Notes: generated from the sequence alone by a model not told the origin. 64,000 nt of DNA from Blastococcus sp. HT6-4 (GCF_039679125.1 NZ_CP155551.1:1550001-1614000); one strand, 5' to 3'. Positions 36,790 through 45,277 are shown, counted from the stretch's first letter. Numbers and translations are program-made.

Positions 36790-36971
36790 CCCTCGGTGTC
36801 GGTGGCGCCGTCGATCTCCTGCTCGATGTCGTCGACGCCCTCTTCGACGTTCTGCTCGACGCCGTCGTCCACGACGTCGTCACCGCAGGCGGTCGTCGTG
36901 AGGGAGGCGGCGGCGATGGCGAACGCGGCCGCGGTCGTGCGGAGCGGGCGGGGGCGGGTGGAGCTGGCCAT
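36786..36971 (-). CDS. small acidic exported or lipoprotein-like protein
   Basis: 61 residues. Basic start (MASSTRPRPLRTT), hydrophobic AAAFAIAAASL, then TTTACGDD, where the Cys could be a lipid-attachment site although the -3 position is Thr rather than Leu. The mature part is very acidic (VDDGVEQNVEEGVDDIEQEIDG). A strong GGAG site lies before the ATG. Such short Asp/Glu-rich lipoproteins are common in this lineage; function unknown. Confidence 0.6.
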   Translation of the reverse strand: MASSTRPRPLRTTAAAFAIAAASLTTTACGDDVVDDGVEQNVEEGVDDIEQEIDGATDTEG

Positions 36972-37081
36972 GGGAACTCCTCGGTCGTCGACGGCGCTGA
37001 CCGAGGAGTTCTGCCCGCGGCCCCTGAACCGGTAAACGATCGCCGGGTGGCCACGGCGGGCAGCGGGTGCCGGAGGATGCG

Positions 37082-37690
37082 GTGGTGATCACCGACCTGC
37101 GCGTCTGCTTCATCGGCGACTCGTTCGTCGCCGGTGTGGGCGACGCCGAGCACCGGGGCTGGGTGGCTCGGCTGTGCGCCCGCAGCACCGGGGCCGGGCT
37201 CCCGCTCACCGCCTACAACCTCGGCGTCCGGCGGGAGACGAGCGTCGACGTGCTCGCCCGGTGGGAGGCCGAGTGCCGGCCCCGGCTCTCCGTGGGCGAC
37301 GACCGCCGGATCGTCGTCGGGGTCGGCGTCAACGACACGGCGCTCGAGGGCGGCACACCCCGCGTGCCGGCCGAGCGGTCCGTCACCGCGCTGGCGGCCC
37401 TCCTGGACGGTGCCGTGGCGGCCGGGTGGCCGGTGCTGGTCGTCGGCCCGCCGCCGATCGCCGATGACGGGCAGAACGCCCGTATCGCGGCGCTCGACGT
37501 CCGCTTCGCCGAGATCTGCTCGGCCCGGGACGTGCCCTACGTCTCCGTCACCGGGCCGCTGGGCGCCAGCGACCCGTGGCGGCGCCAGGTGGCCGAGGGC
37601 GACGGTGCCCACCCCGGTGCGGCCGGTTACCAGGAACTGGCCGACCTCGTGTGGCCGGAGTGGGAGGCCTGGCTCCGGACGCGTCCGTGA
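37082..37690 (+). CDS. SGNH/GDSL-family hydrolase
   Basis: 202 residues; the GTG at 37082 has GGAGG five bases upstream, better than the GTG at 37067. Block I CFIGDSFVAGVGD with the nucleophile Ser, block III VGVGVNDT with the oxyanion Asn, and block V DGAHPGAAGY with the catalytic His (Asp two before it). Acts on ester bonds of lipids or carbohydrates; substrate unknown. No signal peptide, so cytoplasmic. Confidence 0.88.
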   Translation: MVITDLRVCFIGDSFVAGVGDAEHRGWVARLCARSTGAGLPLTAYNLGVRRETSVDVLARWEAECRPRLSVGDDRRIVVGVGVNDTALEGGTPRVPAERSVTALAALLDGAVAAGWPVLVVGPPPIADDGQNARIAALDVRFAEICSARDVPYVSVTGPLGASDPWRRQVAEGDGAHPGAAGYQELADLVWPEWEAWLRTRP

Positions 37691-37802
37691 GCTGGGGCCG
37701 TGAGCTGCGGGGCCGTGCCGGCCGACCGATGAGTCCGGCGGCCGGAGGAGGTCTACCCACCGACCCCGGCACCCGGCCGGGGCCCGCGAAGGAGGACCAG
37801 CG

Positions 37803-38282
37803 ATGCCCCAGCAGATCCCGTGCCTGTGGTTCGACGGCTGCGCCGAGGACGCCGCAGCGCACTACACCTCGATCTTCCCGAACTCCTCCATCGGCGACGT
37901 CACCCGCTACGGCCCCGGCATGCCCATGCCGGAGGGGACCGCGATGACCGTCAGCTTCACCCTCGACGGGCAGGAGTACGTCGCGCTCAACGGCGGGCCG
38001 CAGTTCCCGCACAGCGAGGCCATCTCCTTCCAGATCATGTGCGCCGACCAGGACGAGGCCGACCACTACTGGACCCGGCTCACCGACGGCGGCGAGGAGA
38101 GCATGTGCGGCTGGCTCAAGGACCGCTTCGGCGTCTCCTGGCAGGTGGTCCCCACCGAGCTGATGTCCCTGCTGAACGACCCCGACCCCGGCCGGGCCCG
38201 GCGCGCCACCGACGCCATGATGCAGATGCGCCGCATCGATCTCGACGTCATCCGGCAGGCCGCCGACAGCGTTCCCGCCTGA
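37803..38282 (+). CDS. VOC/PhnB-like (DUF1338-unrelated) glyoxalase-fold protein
   Basis: 159 residues with a GGAGG site. PhnB/3-demethylubiquinone-like group of the vicinal-oxygen-chelate fold: PCLWFDGCAEDAAAHYTSIFPNSSIGDV, TVSFTLDGQEYVALNGGP, EADHYWTRLTDGGEESMCGWLKDRFGVSWQVVP. These are small dimeric proteins of poorly known function. Alone, between hydrolase and methyltransferase genes. Confidence 0.88.
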   Translation: MPQQIPCLWFDGCAEDAAAHYTSIFPNSSIGDVTRYGPGMPMPEGTAMTVSFTLDGQEYVALNGGPQFPHSEAISFQIMCADQDEADHYWTRLTDGGEESMCGWLKDRFGVSWQVVPTELMSLLNDPDPGRARRATDAMMQMRRIDLDVIRQAADSVPA

Positions 38283-38331
38283 GCGGCCGGCGTCCCGGAC
38301 GTCGCGGCCGGTGTGGCCGGCGCACCGCCGC

Positions 38332-38344
38332 TAGGCTCCGGTGG
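38332..38344 (+). promoter_or_regulatory. leaderless-type -10 box for the methyltransferase
   Basis: TAGGCT at 38332-38337, seven bases, then GTG at 38345; no ribosome site. Confidence 0.5.
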
Positions 38345-39079
38345 GTGCCCACCGTTCCCGCCTCGCCGACCGCGGAGCAGCTGCCCGTCCGGACCGCCGC
38401 CGTGTGGGCGGCGCTGGATCCGCTGGTCAGCGCCGGTGACCCGTTGCGCGTGCTCGACGTCGGCGGCGGCAGCGGCGTGTTCGCCGTGCCCCTGGCCCGG
38501 CTCGGTCACGACGTCACCGTCGTCGACCCCAGCGCCGACGCCCTGGCCACGCTCCACCGCCGCGCGCAGACCGCCGGCGTGGGGGGGCGGGTCCGTGGGG
38601 TCCAGGGTGACGGCGACCTGCTGCACGAAGTGCTGGCCGACGACGGCGACTACGACCTCGCGCTGTGCCACTCCGTGCTCGAGGTCGTCGACGACCCGGC
38701 GGCGACGCTGCGCGAGATCGCCGGCGCACTGCGGATCGGCGGTCAGGTCAGCCTCGCCGTCGCCAACCGGGCCGGCGCGGTGCTCGCCCGCGCCGTCGCC
38801 GGGCACCCGGCCGAGGCGCTCGCCCTGCTCGGCGACCAGGGGCCGATCCCGGGACGCCCGGCCCGCCGCCGGTTCTCGCCGGAGGACCTCGTCGCCCTGA
38901 TCGACGGCGCCGGCCTGACCTCCGGCGTCTGGCGCGGCGTGTCGGTCGTCGCCGACCTGCTGGAGGCCGCCTCCGGCGCCGACCCGGCCGACGTCCGGCA
39001 CCTGGAGCTGGCGCTCGCCGGGATCTCGCCCTACCGCGAGGTCGCCGCCGGGCTGCACCTGCTGGCCAGCCGCCCGTGA
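38345..39079 (+). CDS. class I SAM-dependent methyltransferase
   Basis: 244 residues. Rossmann motif I VLDVGGGSGVFAVPLARLG, motif II VTVVDPSADALATL, acidic VQGDGDLLHEV loop, and DYDLALCHSVLEVVDDPAATLREIAGALRIGGQVSLAVAN. Resembles tRNA/small-molecule methyltransferases of the CmoA/UbiE kind; substrate unknown. Stop overlaps the following phosphodiesterase gene as GTGA, so the pair is one operon. Confidence 0.88.
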   Translation: MPTVPASPTAEQLPVRTAAVWAALDPLVSAGDPLRVLDVGGGSGVFAVPLARLGHDVTVVDPSADALATLHRRAQTAGVGGRVRGVQGDGDLLHEVLADDGDYDLALCHSVLEVVDDPAATLREIAGALRIGGQVSLAVANRAGAVLARAVAGHPAEALALLGDQGPIPGRPARRRFSPEDLVALIDGAGLTSGVWRGVSVVADLLEAASGADPADVRHLELALAGISPYREVAAGLHLLASRP

Positions 39080-40266
39080 CCGCCCCGGCCGACGGCGACG
39101 GGCTCCCGCCCGACCTCCACCGGCCGGCGTACGGCGTCGCCACCCTCGCCGACGTCCTGCCCGGTGTCGCGGCGGCTCTCGGCACCCCGGTGCCGCGCGG
39201 GGACCTGCCGGCCGACCCGCTCGGCCTCACCGAGGCCCTGCGCGGCGCCCGCCGCGTCGCGGTCCTGCTGGTCGACGGGCTCGGCGCCGACCTGCTCCGC
39301 GCCCATGCGGCCCTCGCCCCCACGCTCGCCGCGCTGAGCAGCCCCGCCGGTGACCTGCAGGCGCCCTGCCCCAGCACCACGCCGGTCAGCCTCGCCACCA
39401 TCGGCACCGGCCTGCCCCCGGGCAGCCACGGCGTCCTCGGGTTCGTCACCGAGGTGCCGGGGGAGGGGCGCACCCTCAACCACACCCAGTGGGCCGACGA
39501 CCCCGATCCCGCCGACTGGCAGTCCCAGCCGACCGTCTTCCAGCGGGCCGCCGCCGACGGCGTCGCCGTCACGGCCGTCGGCCCGTGGGCCTACGCCGGG
39601 TCGGGGCTGACCGAGGCGGCCTACCGAGGTGCCGACTACACCGGCGCCGTGGGCCCGGGCGACCTGACCGCGCTCGTGCGGGCGGCGCTCGACGCCGGTC
39701 CGCGCGCGCTGGTCTACGGGTACATGGCCGAGCTCGACCTGACCGGCCACGTCCGCGGGGTCGACTCGCCGAGCTGGCGCGCCCAGCTGGCCCTGGTCGA
39801 CCGCGTCGTCGAGCAGCTCGTCGACGGCCTGCCCGACGACGCCGCGCTGCTGGTCACCGCCGACCACGGGATGCTCGACGTCCCCGCGTACACCCGTCTC
39901 GAGCTGGACGACGAGCCGGATCTGGCCGACGGCGTCCGGCTGCTCGCCGGCGAACCGCGCGCCCGCTACGTGCACGCGGAGCCCGGCGCCGAGGCCGACG
40001 TCCTGGCGCGCTGGCGCGGTGTCCTCGGCGACCGGGCGTGGGTGGCCGGCCGGGACGAGGCGATCGCCAGCGGCATCTTCGGGCCGGTGCAGGACGCCCT
40101 GGCCGCCCGGATCGGCGACGTCGTGGCGCTGGCCCGGGGCAGCTGGGCGATGGTGAGCTCCCGCCTGGAGCCCAGCCCGAGCCGGCTGGCGGCGTACCAC
40201 GGGTCGCTCACCTCGACCGAGCTGGCGATCCCGTTGCTGGCCGCCCGCGGGCGTGCCCTCTCCTGA
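39076..40266 (+). CDS. alkaline-phosphatase-superfamily nucleotide pyrophosphatase/phosphodiesterase
   Basis: 396 residues. NPP-like motifs: AVLLVDGLGADLLRAHA (first metal Asp), PSTTPVSLATIGTGLPPGSHGVLGF with the nucleophilic Thr, GYMAELDLTGHVRGVDS (Asp and His ligands), and LLVTADHGMLDVP (Asp-His ligands). No signal peptide, so probably cytosolic phosphodiesterase. Paired with the methyltransferase through GTGA. Confidence 0.9.
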   Translation: MTAPADGDGLPPDLHRPAYGVATLADVLPGVAAALGTPVPRGDLPADPLGLTEALRGARRVAVLLVDGLGADLLRAHAALAPTLAALSSPAGDLQAPCPSTTPVSLATIGTGLPPGSHGVLGFVTEVPGEGRTLNHTQWADDPDPADWQSQPTVFQRAAADGVAVTAVGPWAYAGSGLTEAAYRGADYTGAVGPGDLTALVRAALDAGPRALVYGYMAELDLTGHVRGVDSPSWRAQLALVDRVVEQLVDGLPDDAALLVTADHGMLDVPAYTRLELDDEPDLADGVRLLAGEPRARYVHAEPGAEADVLARWRGVLGDRAWVAGRDEAIASGIFGPVQDALAARIGDVVALARGSWAMVSSRLEPSPSRLAAYHGSLTSTELAIPLLAARGRALS

Positions 40267-40290
40267 GCCCGGCCGTCAGCTGCCCGCAGA

Positions 40291-41265
40291 TCACCCGGGG
40301 CGGGTGGTCAGGGACAGGTGGTGCCAGGTGCGCACCCGGCCGGGCCGCGCGGCCTGGCAGGTGAGGTGCACGACCTCCGGGGACGGCCGGCTCTCCACCG
40401 TCACCACGACCGTCTCCGCCCGTCCCGCCAGGGTGACCTCCCACCGCTCCGCCCCGGGCTCGGCCGCATCGAGTCCGACGACGCCGAGCGGGGTGAGGTC
40501 GTCGACGCCGAGCAACCCCAGTTCCTCGCGTGCGTAGTGCTGCGCCGCCTGGGCCGGAGCCGTCAGGCCCGCCCGGCCGCGCAGCCACGCCAGCGCCACC
40601 TGGCCGCGGGCGTGCGCGGCGACGACCAGGCCGCCGTCACCGGGCACCTGCCCGTAGTAGAAGCCGTGCGGCAGCACGAGCATGTTGGCGGCGAACCGGT
40701 CACCGCCGAGGTGGCTGCACTCCCACACGTCGGCCGGGTCGACGGGCAGCGCCCGGGCCAGCGGGCGACCGCGCAGCGCGCAGCAGGCGTCATGCCCCCC
40801 GTGGGTGCAGACGAGGTACGTGGCGCCGGCCGCCGGCTCTCCGGCGGTGCCGTCCCACGGGGCGGTCAGCAGGTCCGCGTCGGCCGACCGCACCGACCAC
40901 CACACCCCCTCGCGGCCGGGGCGGCTGTCCGCGTAGGCCCAGCGCCGCCCCGAATCGGCCAGCCGGTCACCGGGGCGGCGCACCAGCAGCACCCGCACGC
41001 CCTCCCGTGCCGCCCGCTCGGCCAGCAGCCGGGCCACCCGCGCGTCGAAGCGGGACTGCGTCAGGGCCTGCCGGCCCCACGGACCCGGCTGCTCGATCAG
41101 CAGCCAGCGGGACACGGGGGCGGCCGTGGCGACACCGGAGTCGCCGCGTTCGAGCGCCTGCACCGAGCAGCGGCCGGCGTCGAGGCGGCCGGGCGGCCGG
41201 GCAGGGGCGTCGGTACGGCAGAAGTCGTCGGCGTCCGTGGGAATGGGTCCGGTCACTCCCTCCAC
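40291..41265 (-). CDS. sucrase/ferredoxin-like family protein (thioredoxin-fold 2Fe-2S type)
   Basis: 324 residues. PF06999-type features: SRWLLIEQPGPWGRQAL, VWWSV, and the metal-site segments TYLVCTHGGHDACCALRGRP and VWECSHLGGDRFAANMLVLPHG. Four Cys with nearby His could hold an iron-sulfur cluster as in thioredoxin-like ferredoxins. C-terminal 90 residues add a separate small domain. It lies 17 bp after the JmjC oxygenase gene, so it may donate electrons to it; that is inference. Confidence 0.82.
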   Translation of the reverse strand: MEGVTGPIPTDADDFCRTDAPARPPGRLDAGRCSVQALERGDSGVATAAPVSRWLLIEQPGPWGRQALTQSRFDARVARLLAERAAREGVRVLLVRRPGDRLADSGRRWAYADSRPGREGVWWSVRSADADLLTAPWDGTAGEPAAGATYLVCTHGGHDACCALRGRPLARALPVDPADVWECSHLGGDRFAANMLVLPHGFYYGQVPGDGGLVVAAHARGQVALAWLRGRAGLTAPAQAAQHYAREELGLLGVDDLTPLGVVGLDAAEPGAERWEVTLAGRAETVVVTVESRPSPEVVHLTCQAARPGRVRTWHHLSLTTRPG

Positions 41266-41281
41266 CGGGTCCGCCGCGCGC

Positions 41282-42517
41282 TCATCGGTGGGTCCCTGTC
41301 GGATCGCCGTGCTCCGGCAGGGCCGCGTCGGGAACCGTGGCGATCGACTCGGTCACCAGCCGGCGGGCCAGCGTGACCCGGTCGGCCGGCTCCAGCCCGG
41401 GCAGGTCACCGACCTTGAGCTCCCCGACGGCGAGCAGCTCGGCGAGGGCGGCGCGCGTCTCGGCCGGGAAGGAGTGCGTGCGGCGGCCCGCGAGCAGCCC
41501 GACCCGTCCGTCGTCGGCGTCGCGCAGTGCGCAGCGCAGCCGTCGGCGCAGCCGGAGGACCGTGTCGGGGCCCAGCGCCGCGGCGGCAGCCGACTGCGCC
41601 AGCGGTGCGACCGGCTCGGGGCGCACCTGGGCCCAGGTGCGGGCACGGAGGCGATCGGCCACCTCGGCGGGGTCGACCCGGCCCAGCCAGTCCCGCAGCC
41701 CCTCGACGACCGCGGCGACGTCGTCGGCGACGACGTCGGGGTCGGAGAGATCGACGCCCAGGGGCAGCGACCCCCGCAGCGTGCGGTCCTCGGCCGCCAG
41801 GGTGCGTACCAGGTCCAGCACCGACTCGGCGGCGGCCCAGCGGGTCACCGAGTGGATGCCGACGGTCAGGTGCGCGCTGATCTCGCCGAGCGCCTTCCCG
41901 GAGTGCAGGTAGCCGCGGGGCAGGTAGAGGGCGTCGCCGGGGCGGAGCACCGCGTCGACGACCGGCTCACGCGCGGCGGCCACGGCGACCTCGTCGGCGC
42001 GGCCGGTCCAGACCTGGGTGCGCAGCGGGTCGGGGAGCACCGGCTCGTGGATGGTCCAGTGCTTCTCGCCGGCGACCTGCAGCACGAAGACGTCGTGCAC
42101 GTCGTAGTGCGGGCTGAAGCCCTGCGAGGACGGCGGGGTGACGTACGCGTTCACCTGCGTGGGGTGGCCGAGGTCGGCGGCCAGCTGGTCGGCGAACTCG
42201 ATCAGCGGCGGCCACAGCCGGTGCAGGCCCTGCAGGACGACGGTGCTCCCGTCGGCGAACAGCCGCAGCACCGCGTCGGAGGAGACCTGGTCGGCGATCT
42301 CCGCGCCGGCCCCGCCGGAGGTGGTGAACCGCTTCGGGTCGACGACGGCGCCGTCCTTCGCGATCCGCAGGAACGGCGTGCGCAGGCCGCGTCGGGAGAG
42401 GAGCTCGTCGACCGCGGGCAGGTCGAGCAGGTCGGTGAAGGAGTTGCCGGTGTCCTCGGCCCGCGTGAGCAGCGGGCGCTGTGCCCAGTACTGCTCGGCG
42501 AAGAGCTCGGGCGCCAT
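41282..42517 (-). CDS. JmjC/cupin-8 Fe(II)/2-oxoglutarate oxygenase (RoxA/NO66-like)
   Basis: 411 residues from the ATG. Iron ligands H137 and D139 in SPHYDVHDVFVLQVAGEKHW and H205 in YLPRGYLHSGKAL; a C-terminal winged-helix dimerisation region follows, as in ribosomal oxygenases. Such enzymes hydroxylate Arg, His, Asn or Asp side chains of proteins. Homologous reading appears to continue upstream of the ATG (PALRRCTN...), with a CTG at about 42589 overlapping the repeat-protein TGA, so translation may begin there instead. Confidence 0.85.
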   Translation of the reverse strand: MAPELFAEQYWAQRPLLTRAEDTGNSFTDLLDLPAVDELLSRRGLRTPFLRIAKDGAVVDPKRFTTSGGAGAEIADQVSSDAVLRLFADGSTVVLQGLHRLWPPLIEFADQLAADLGHPTQVNAYVTPPSSQGFSPHYDVHDVFVLQVAGEKHWTIHEPVLPDPLRTQVWTGRADEVAVAAAREPVVDAVLRPGDALYLPRGYLHSGKALGEISAHLTVGIHSVTRWAAAESVLDLVRTLAAEDRTLRGSLPLGVDLSDPDVVADDVAAVVEGLRDWLGRVDPAEVADRLRARTWAQVRPEPVAPLAQSAAAAALGPDTVLRLRRRLRCALRDADDGRVGLLAGRRTHSFPAETRAALAELLAVGELKVGDLPGLEPADRVTLARRLVTESIATVPDAALPEHGDPTGTHR

Positions 42518-42585
42518 GTTCGTGCACCGCCGCAGGGCCGGGCGGAGCTGCTGCTCCGCCCCGCCCCGCGGGGTCGGGTTCTCGG

Positions 42586-42876
42586 TCAGGCCGAACCGTC
42601 CGCGCCACCGTCCGCGCCACCGTCGGCGCCACCGTCGGCACCGCCGTCCGCGCCGCCGTCCGCACCGCTGTCGGCGCCACCGTCGGCGCCGCCGTCGTGG
42701 CCACCCGGGGTGCCGGACGCGCCGTGGTCGGCCGTTCCCGCGGCGCCGTCGGCCGGGCCGTGCGCGCCGCTGTCGGCGCCACCGTCGGCGCCGCCGTCGT
42801 GGGTACCCGGGGTGCCCGAGGCTCCGCCGTCGGCCGGGCCCTCCGTGCTGGTCATGTCGTCGTCGTCGAGCGCCAT
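42586..42876 (-). CDS. Asp/Gly/Ala repeat peptide, BatC-like
   Basis: 96 residues from the ATG at 42876, with a GGAG site five bases ahead; an upstream start at 42957 lacks a site. Begins MALDDDDMTSTEG, then almost entirely DGGAD/DSGAD repeats, about 12 units, with two spaced SGTPG(T/G)HD segments. No Cys, no Lys, extreme acidity, no signal peptide. Resembles short proteins annotated BatC in actinobacteria, always near a cupin gene as far as I recall. Directly precedes the JmjC oxygenase gene. Function unknown; could be that enzyme's substrate. Confidence 0.65.
   Translation of the reverse strand: MALDDDDMTSTEGPADGGASGTPGTHDGGADGGADSGAHGPADGAAGTADHGASGTPGGHDGGADGGADSGADGGADGGADGGADGGADGGADGSA
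42594..42690. repeat. 12-bp-type GGCGCGGAC tandem repeat coding (D)GGAD
   Basis: Repeated GCGGACGGTGGC-like units in frame with the repeat peptide; related units recur at about 42770-42800. Confidence 0.7.
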
Positions 42877-43078
42877 GGCATCTCCGTCCAGGTCGATCAG
42901 GGCAGCCGGACGGCAGCCCCTGCGTCGCTGCTTACCTCCCTCGTCCGGGTCTGACACCTGCTGCCCGGCCAGCGGTTTCCCCCGATCCGGCGAGGGTCAC
43001 GATCAGGTGACGGGTCGGCGTCCGGTGCACTCATTCCTTTCCTGGCGGGCATCCGGTGTGGGTACGCCCTCGACGGGC

Positions 43079-43098
43079 ACCTCTGGTGTGCCAGAGGC
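43079..43098. other. short hairpin upstream of the TIGR04086-like gene
   Basis: CCTCTGG-TGTG-CCAGAGG, perfect 7-bp stem, in the 5' leader about 30 bp before the ATG at 43128. A GGGTAC with a TTTCC 17 bases ahead lies upstream (about 43032-43060) and vaguely resembles a stress-sigma promoter; weak. Confidence 0.35.
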
Positions 43099-43127
43099 AA
43101 TGAGACGACGCACGAGGAGGAGATGTC

Positions 43128-43790
43128 ATGACAGAGAGTCGTACCCAGACCGGCGCCAGCGCCGACGTGACGCGGGAGACGCCGGGTGCCCGGGTGGACA
43201 CGACCCCCGACGAGGGGGCGACCCGCGTGGGCCTCCGCGAGACGCACCACCAGACGCCGCCGACGCGCCGCGACCGCGTCCGCTGGGGGCCGGTCTGGGC
43301 GGGCCTGATCGTCGCGGTGCCCACCTTCCTGCTGCTGCAGCTGGCCACGCTGGCGCTCGGCTGGTGGGAGCTGGCCGGAGACGCCGGGAACAACGCTGAC
43401 CTGATCAGCGGGATCAACGGGCTGATCGCGCTCTTCCTGGGCGGGCTCACCGCCGGAGCGACCGCGCTGTGGCGGGGGTTCAGCGAGGGGCTGCTCCACG
43501 GCATCCTGGTGTGGGCGCTGGCCGTGGTCACCATCGTGCTGCTGACCCTGTTCGGTGGCGGTGCCCTGCTCGGCTCCCTCGCCGGTGTGGTCACCGATGT
43601 GGCCGGCATCCAGCAGGCCAACCTGCCCGACATCCAGGCCGGTCAGGCCGCCGAGACGGCGCGCTCGGCCGCCAGCTGGGCGGTTCTCGGGCTCGGCCTG
43701 TCGATCATCGCGGCCGCGCTCGGCGGTGTGATCGGCGCCAAGATGTGGCCGGGCAAGAAGGAGACCGACGAGGTCGTCGCCACCCGCTGA
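43128..43790 (+). CDS. TIGR04086/YrzE-like membrane protein
   Basis: 220 residues with a GAGGAGG site. About 50 polar N-terminal residues, then four hydrophobic helices (VWAGLIVAVPTFLLLQLATLALGW; ISGINGLIALFLGGLTAGATALW; GILVWALAVVTIVLLTLFGGGALLGSLAG; WAVLGLGLSIIAAALGGVIGAK). Glycine-rich helix pairs are typical of this uncharacterised group. Often stress-linked in neighbours' annotation, but no function is known. Stands alone. Confidence 0.7.
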   Translation: MTESRTQTGASADVTRETPGARVDTTPDEGATRVGLRETHHQTPPTRRDRVRWGPVWAGLIVAVPTFLLLQLATLALGWWELAGDAGNNADLISGINGLIALFLGGLTAGATALWRGFSEGLLHGILVWALAVVTIVLLTLFGGGALLGSLAGVVTDVAGIQQANLPDIQAGQAAETARSAASWAVLGLGLSIIAAALGGVIGAKMWPGKKETDEVVATR

Positions 43791-43841
43791 CCGCGGCACG
43801 CCGGGGCGTGCCGACCGGCCGCCCCGGCACCTGACCGCTAT

Positions 43842-43881
43842 CGTTCCCGTGGATCGAACACATGTTCGACCCACGGGAACG
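43842..43881. promoter_or_regulatory. LexA (SOS) operator within an 18-bp-arm palindrome before dinB
   Basis: TCGAACACATGTTCGA at 43854-43869 is a perfect SOS box. The dyad extends to arms 43842-43859 and 43864-43881 with one mismatch. A TATCGT (43839-43844) immediately ahead is a likely -10, so the repressor would cover the start site. The palindrome ends at 43881, 15 bp before the dinB GTG. Confidence 0.87.
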
Positions 43882-43895
43882 TGTGGGAGGTGGCG

Positions 43896-45110
43896 GTGAC
43901 GAACGGTGTCGCGCGGGCGGACGGGTGCACCGTCCTGCACGTCGACATGGACGCCTTCTTCGCCAGCGTCGAGGTGCGCCGGCACCCGGAGCTGGCCGGC
44001 ACGCCGGTGATCGTCGGTGGGGCCGGCAACCGGGGGGTGGTCACCTCGGCCACCTACGAGGCCCGGCGGTACGGGGTGCGCGCGGCCATGCCCACCGCGC
44101 GGGCGCTGCGGCTGTGCCCGACGGCGAAGGTCCTGCCGGGGGACATGGCCCTCTACACCGAGGTGTCCCGCTCGGTCATGGCGCTGTTCCGCTCGATCAC
44201 CCCGCTGGTCGAGCCGCTGAGCCTGGACGAGGCGTTCCTCGACGTCGCCGGTGCTGGCCGCCGGCTGGGCGATGCCGCGCAGATCGGCGAGTACATCCGG
44301 GCCCGCGTGTACGACGAGCAGGGGATCACCTGCTCGGTCGGCGTGGCCGGCACGAAGTTCGTGGCGAAGCTGGCCTCGACCCGCGCCAAGCCCGACGGGC
44401 TGCTGGTGGTCCGCCCACCGGAGGTCATGGGTTTCCTGCACCCGCTGCCGGTGGGTGCGCTGTGGGGCGTGGGCCCGAAGACGGAGGAGACGCTGGTCCG
44501 GCTGGGGCTGCGCACCGTGGCCGACCTGGCGCACGTGCCGGCGAAGACCCTGCAGCGGGCGCTCGGTCCCGCGGCGGGCGCCCACCTGCACGAGCTCGCC
44601 TGGGGCCGCGATCCCCGGCGCGTCGTCCCCGACGAGCCCGAGCGCTCCACCGGCGCGGAGGAGACCTTCGCCACCGACGTCGACGACCCCGTCGTGGTCC
44701 ACCGCGAGCTGCTGCGCCTGGCCGAGCGCACGGCCGGCCGGCTGCGCTCGATCGGCTGCCTGGCCCGGACGGTGAGCATCAAGGTGCGGTTCGCCGACTT
44801 CGCGACGATCACCCGCAGCCGCACCCTCGGGGCACCCACCGACGTGGGGCAGGAGCTCTACGACACGGCGCGGTCCCTCTACGACGCCCTGGGGCTCGAA
44901 CGGGCCCGGATCCGGCTGGTCGGGGTGCGGGCCGAGCGGCTCGTCGACGCCGGATCGGCGCCCCGTCAACTGGAGCTCGGGGCCCGCGAGCACGGCCGCC
45001 GGGAGGCGGAGCTGGCCGCCGATCGCGCAGCCCGGCGGTTCGGGGCCGGCGCCGTGCGTCCGGCCACGTTGCTGCACCGCTCCGGCCCGGTGCGGCGAGC
45101 AGGCCCCTGA
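43896..45110 (+). CDS. dinB: DNA polymerase IV, DinB family
   Basis: 404 residues from the GTG at 43896, five bases after a GGGAGG. Y-family translesion polymerase. Catalytic acids in VLHVDMDAFFASVE and PLSLDEAFLDV; SATYEARRYGVRAAMP fingers; VGVAGTKFVAKLAS thumb region; helix-hairpin-helix WGVGPKTEETLVRLG; little finger through TRSRTLGAPTD. A candidate beta-clamp motif RQLELG lies near the C-terminus. Directly under an SOS box, unlike the M. tuberculosis dinB genes, so it is damage-inducible here. Confidence 0.94.
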   Translation: MTNGVARADGCTVLHVDMDAFFASVEVRRHPELAGTPVIVGGAGNRGVVTSATYEARRYGVRAAMPTARALRLCPTAKVLPGDMALYTEVSRSVMALFRSITPLVEPLSLDEAFLDVAGAGRRLGDAAQIGEYIRARVYDEQGITCSVGVAGTKFVAKLASTRAKPDGLLVVRPPEVMGFLHPLPVGALWGVGPKTEETLVRLGLRTVADLAHVPAKTLQRALGPAAGAHLHELAWGRDPRRVVPDEPERSTGAEETFATDVDDPVVVHRELLRLAERTAGRLRSIGCLARTVSIKVRFADFATITRSRTLGAPTDVGQELYDTARSLYDALGLERARIRLVGVRAERLVDAGSAPRQLELGAREHGRREAELAADRAARRFGAGAVRPATLLHRSGPVRRAGP

Positions 45111-45277
45111 CCTGGCCGGATGCGTCGGCCGGTCCACCCGGAGAAGTGATCGGCCGGCTCGCCCGGCGGGTCGTCGCGGCGCCGCCTTTCGCGGCTTGCA
45201 AAGGGCTCGTATCCTCAGACGTACCGTCGGCGGGAGCCTCCGACGGCCACTGGCTCCGCCCCACCCTGGAGGTCGAC

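Noticed and set aside
43842..43881. Palindrome before dinB as a terminator for the upstream gene
   Set aside because: Its core is a perfect LexA box next to a -10, and the same arrangement occurs before the dnaE2 cassette.
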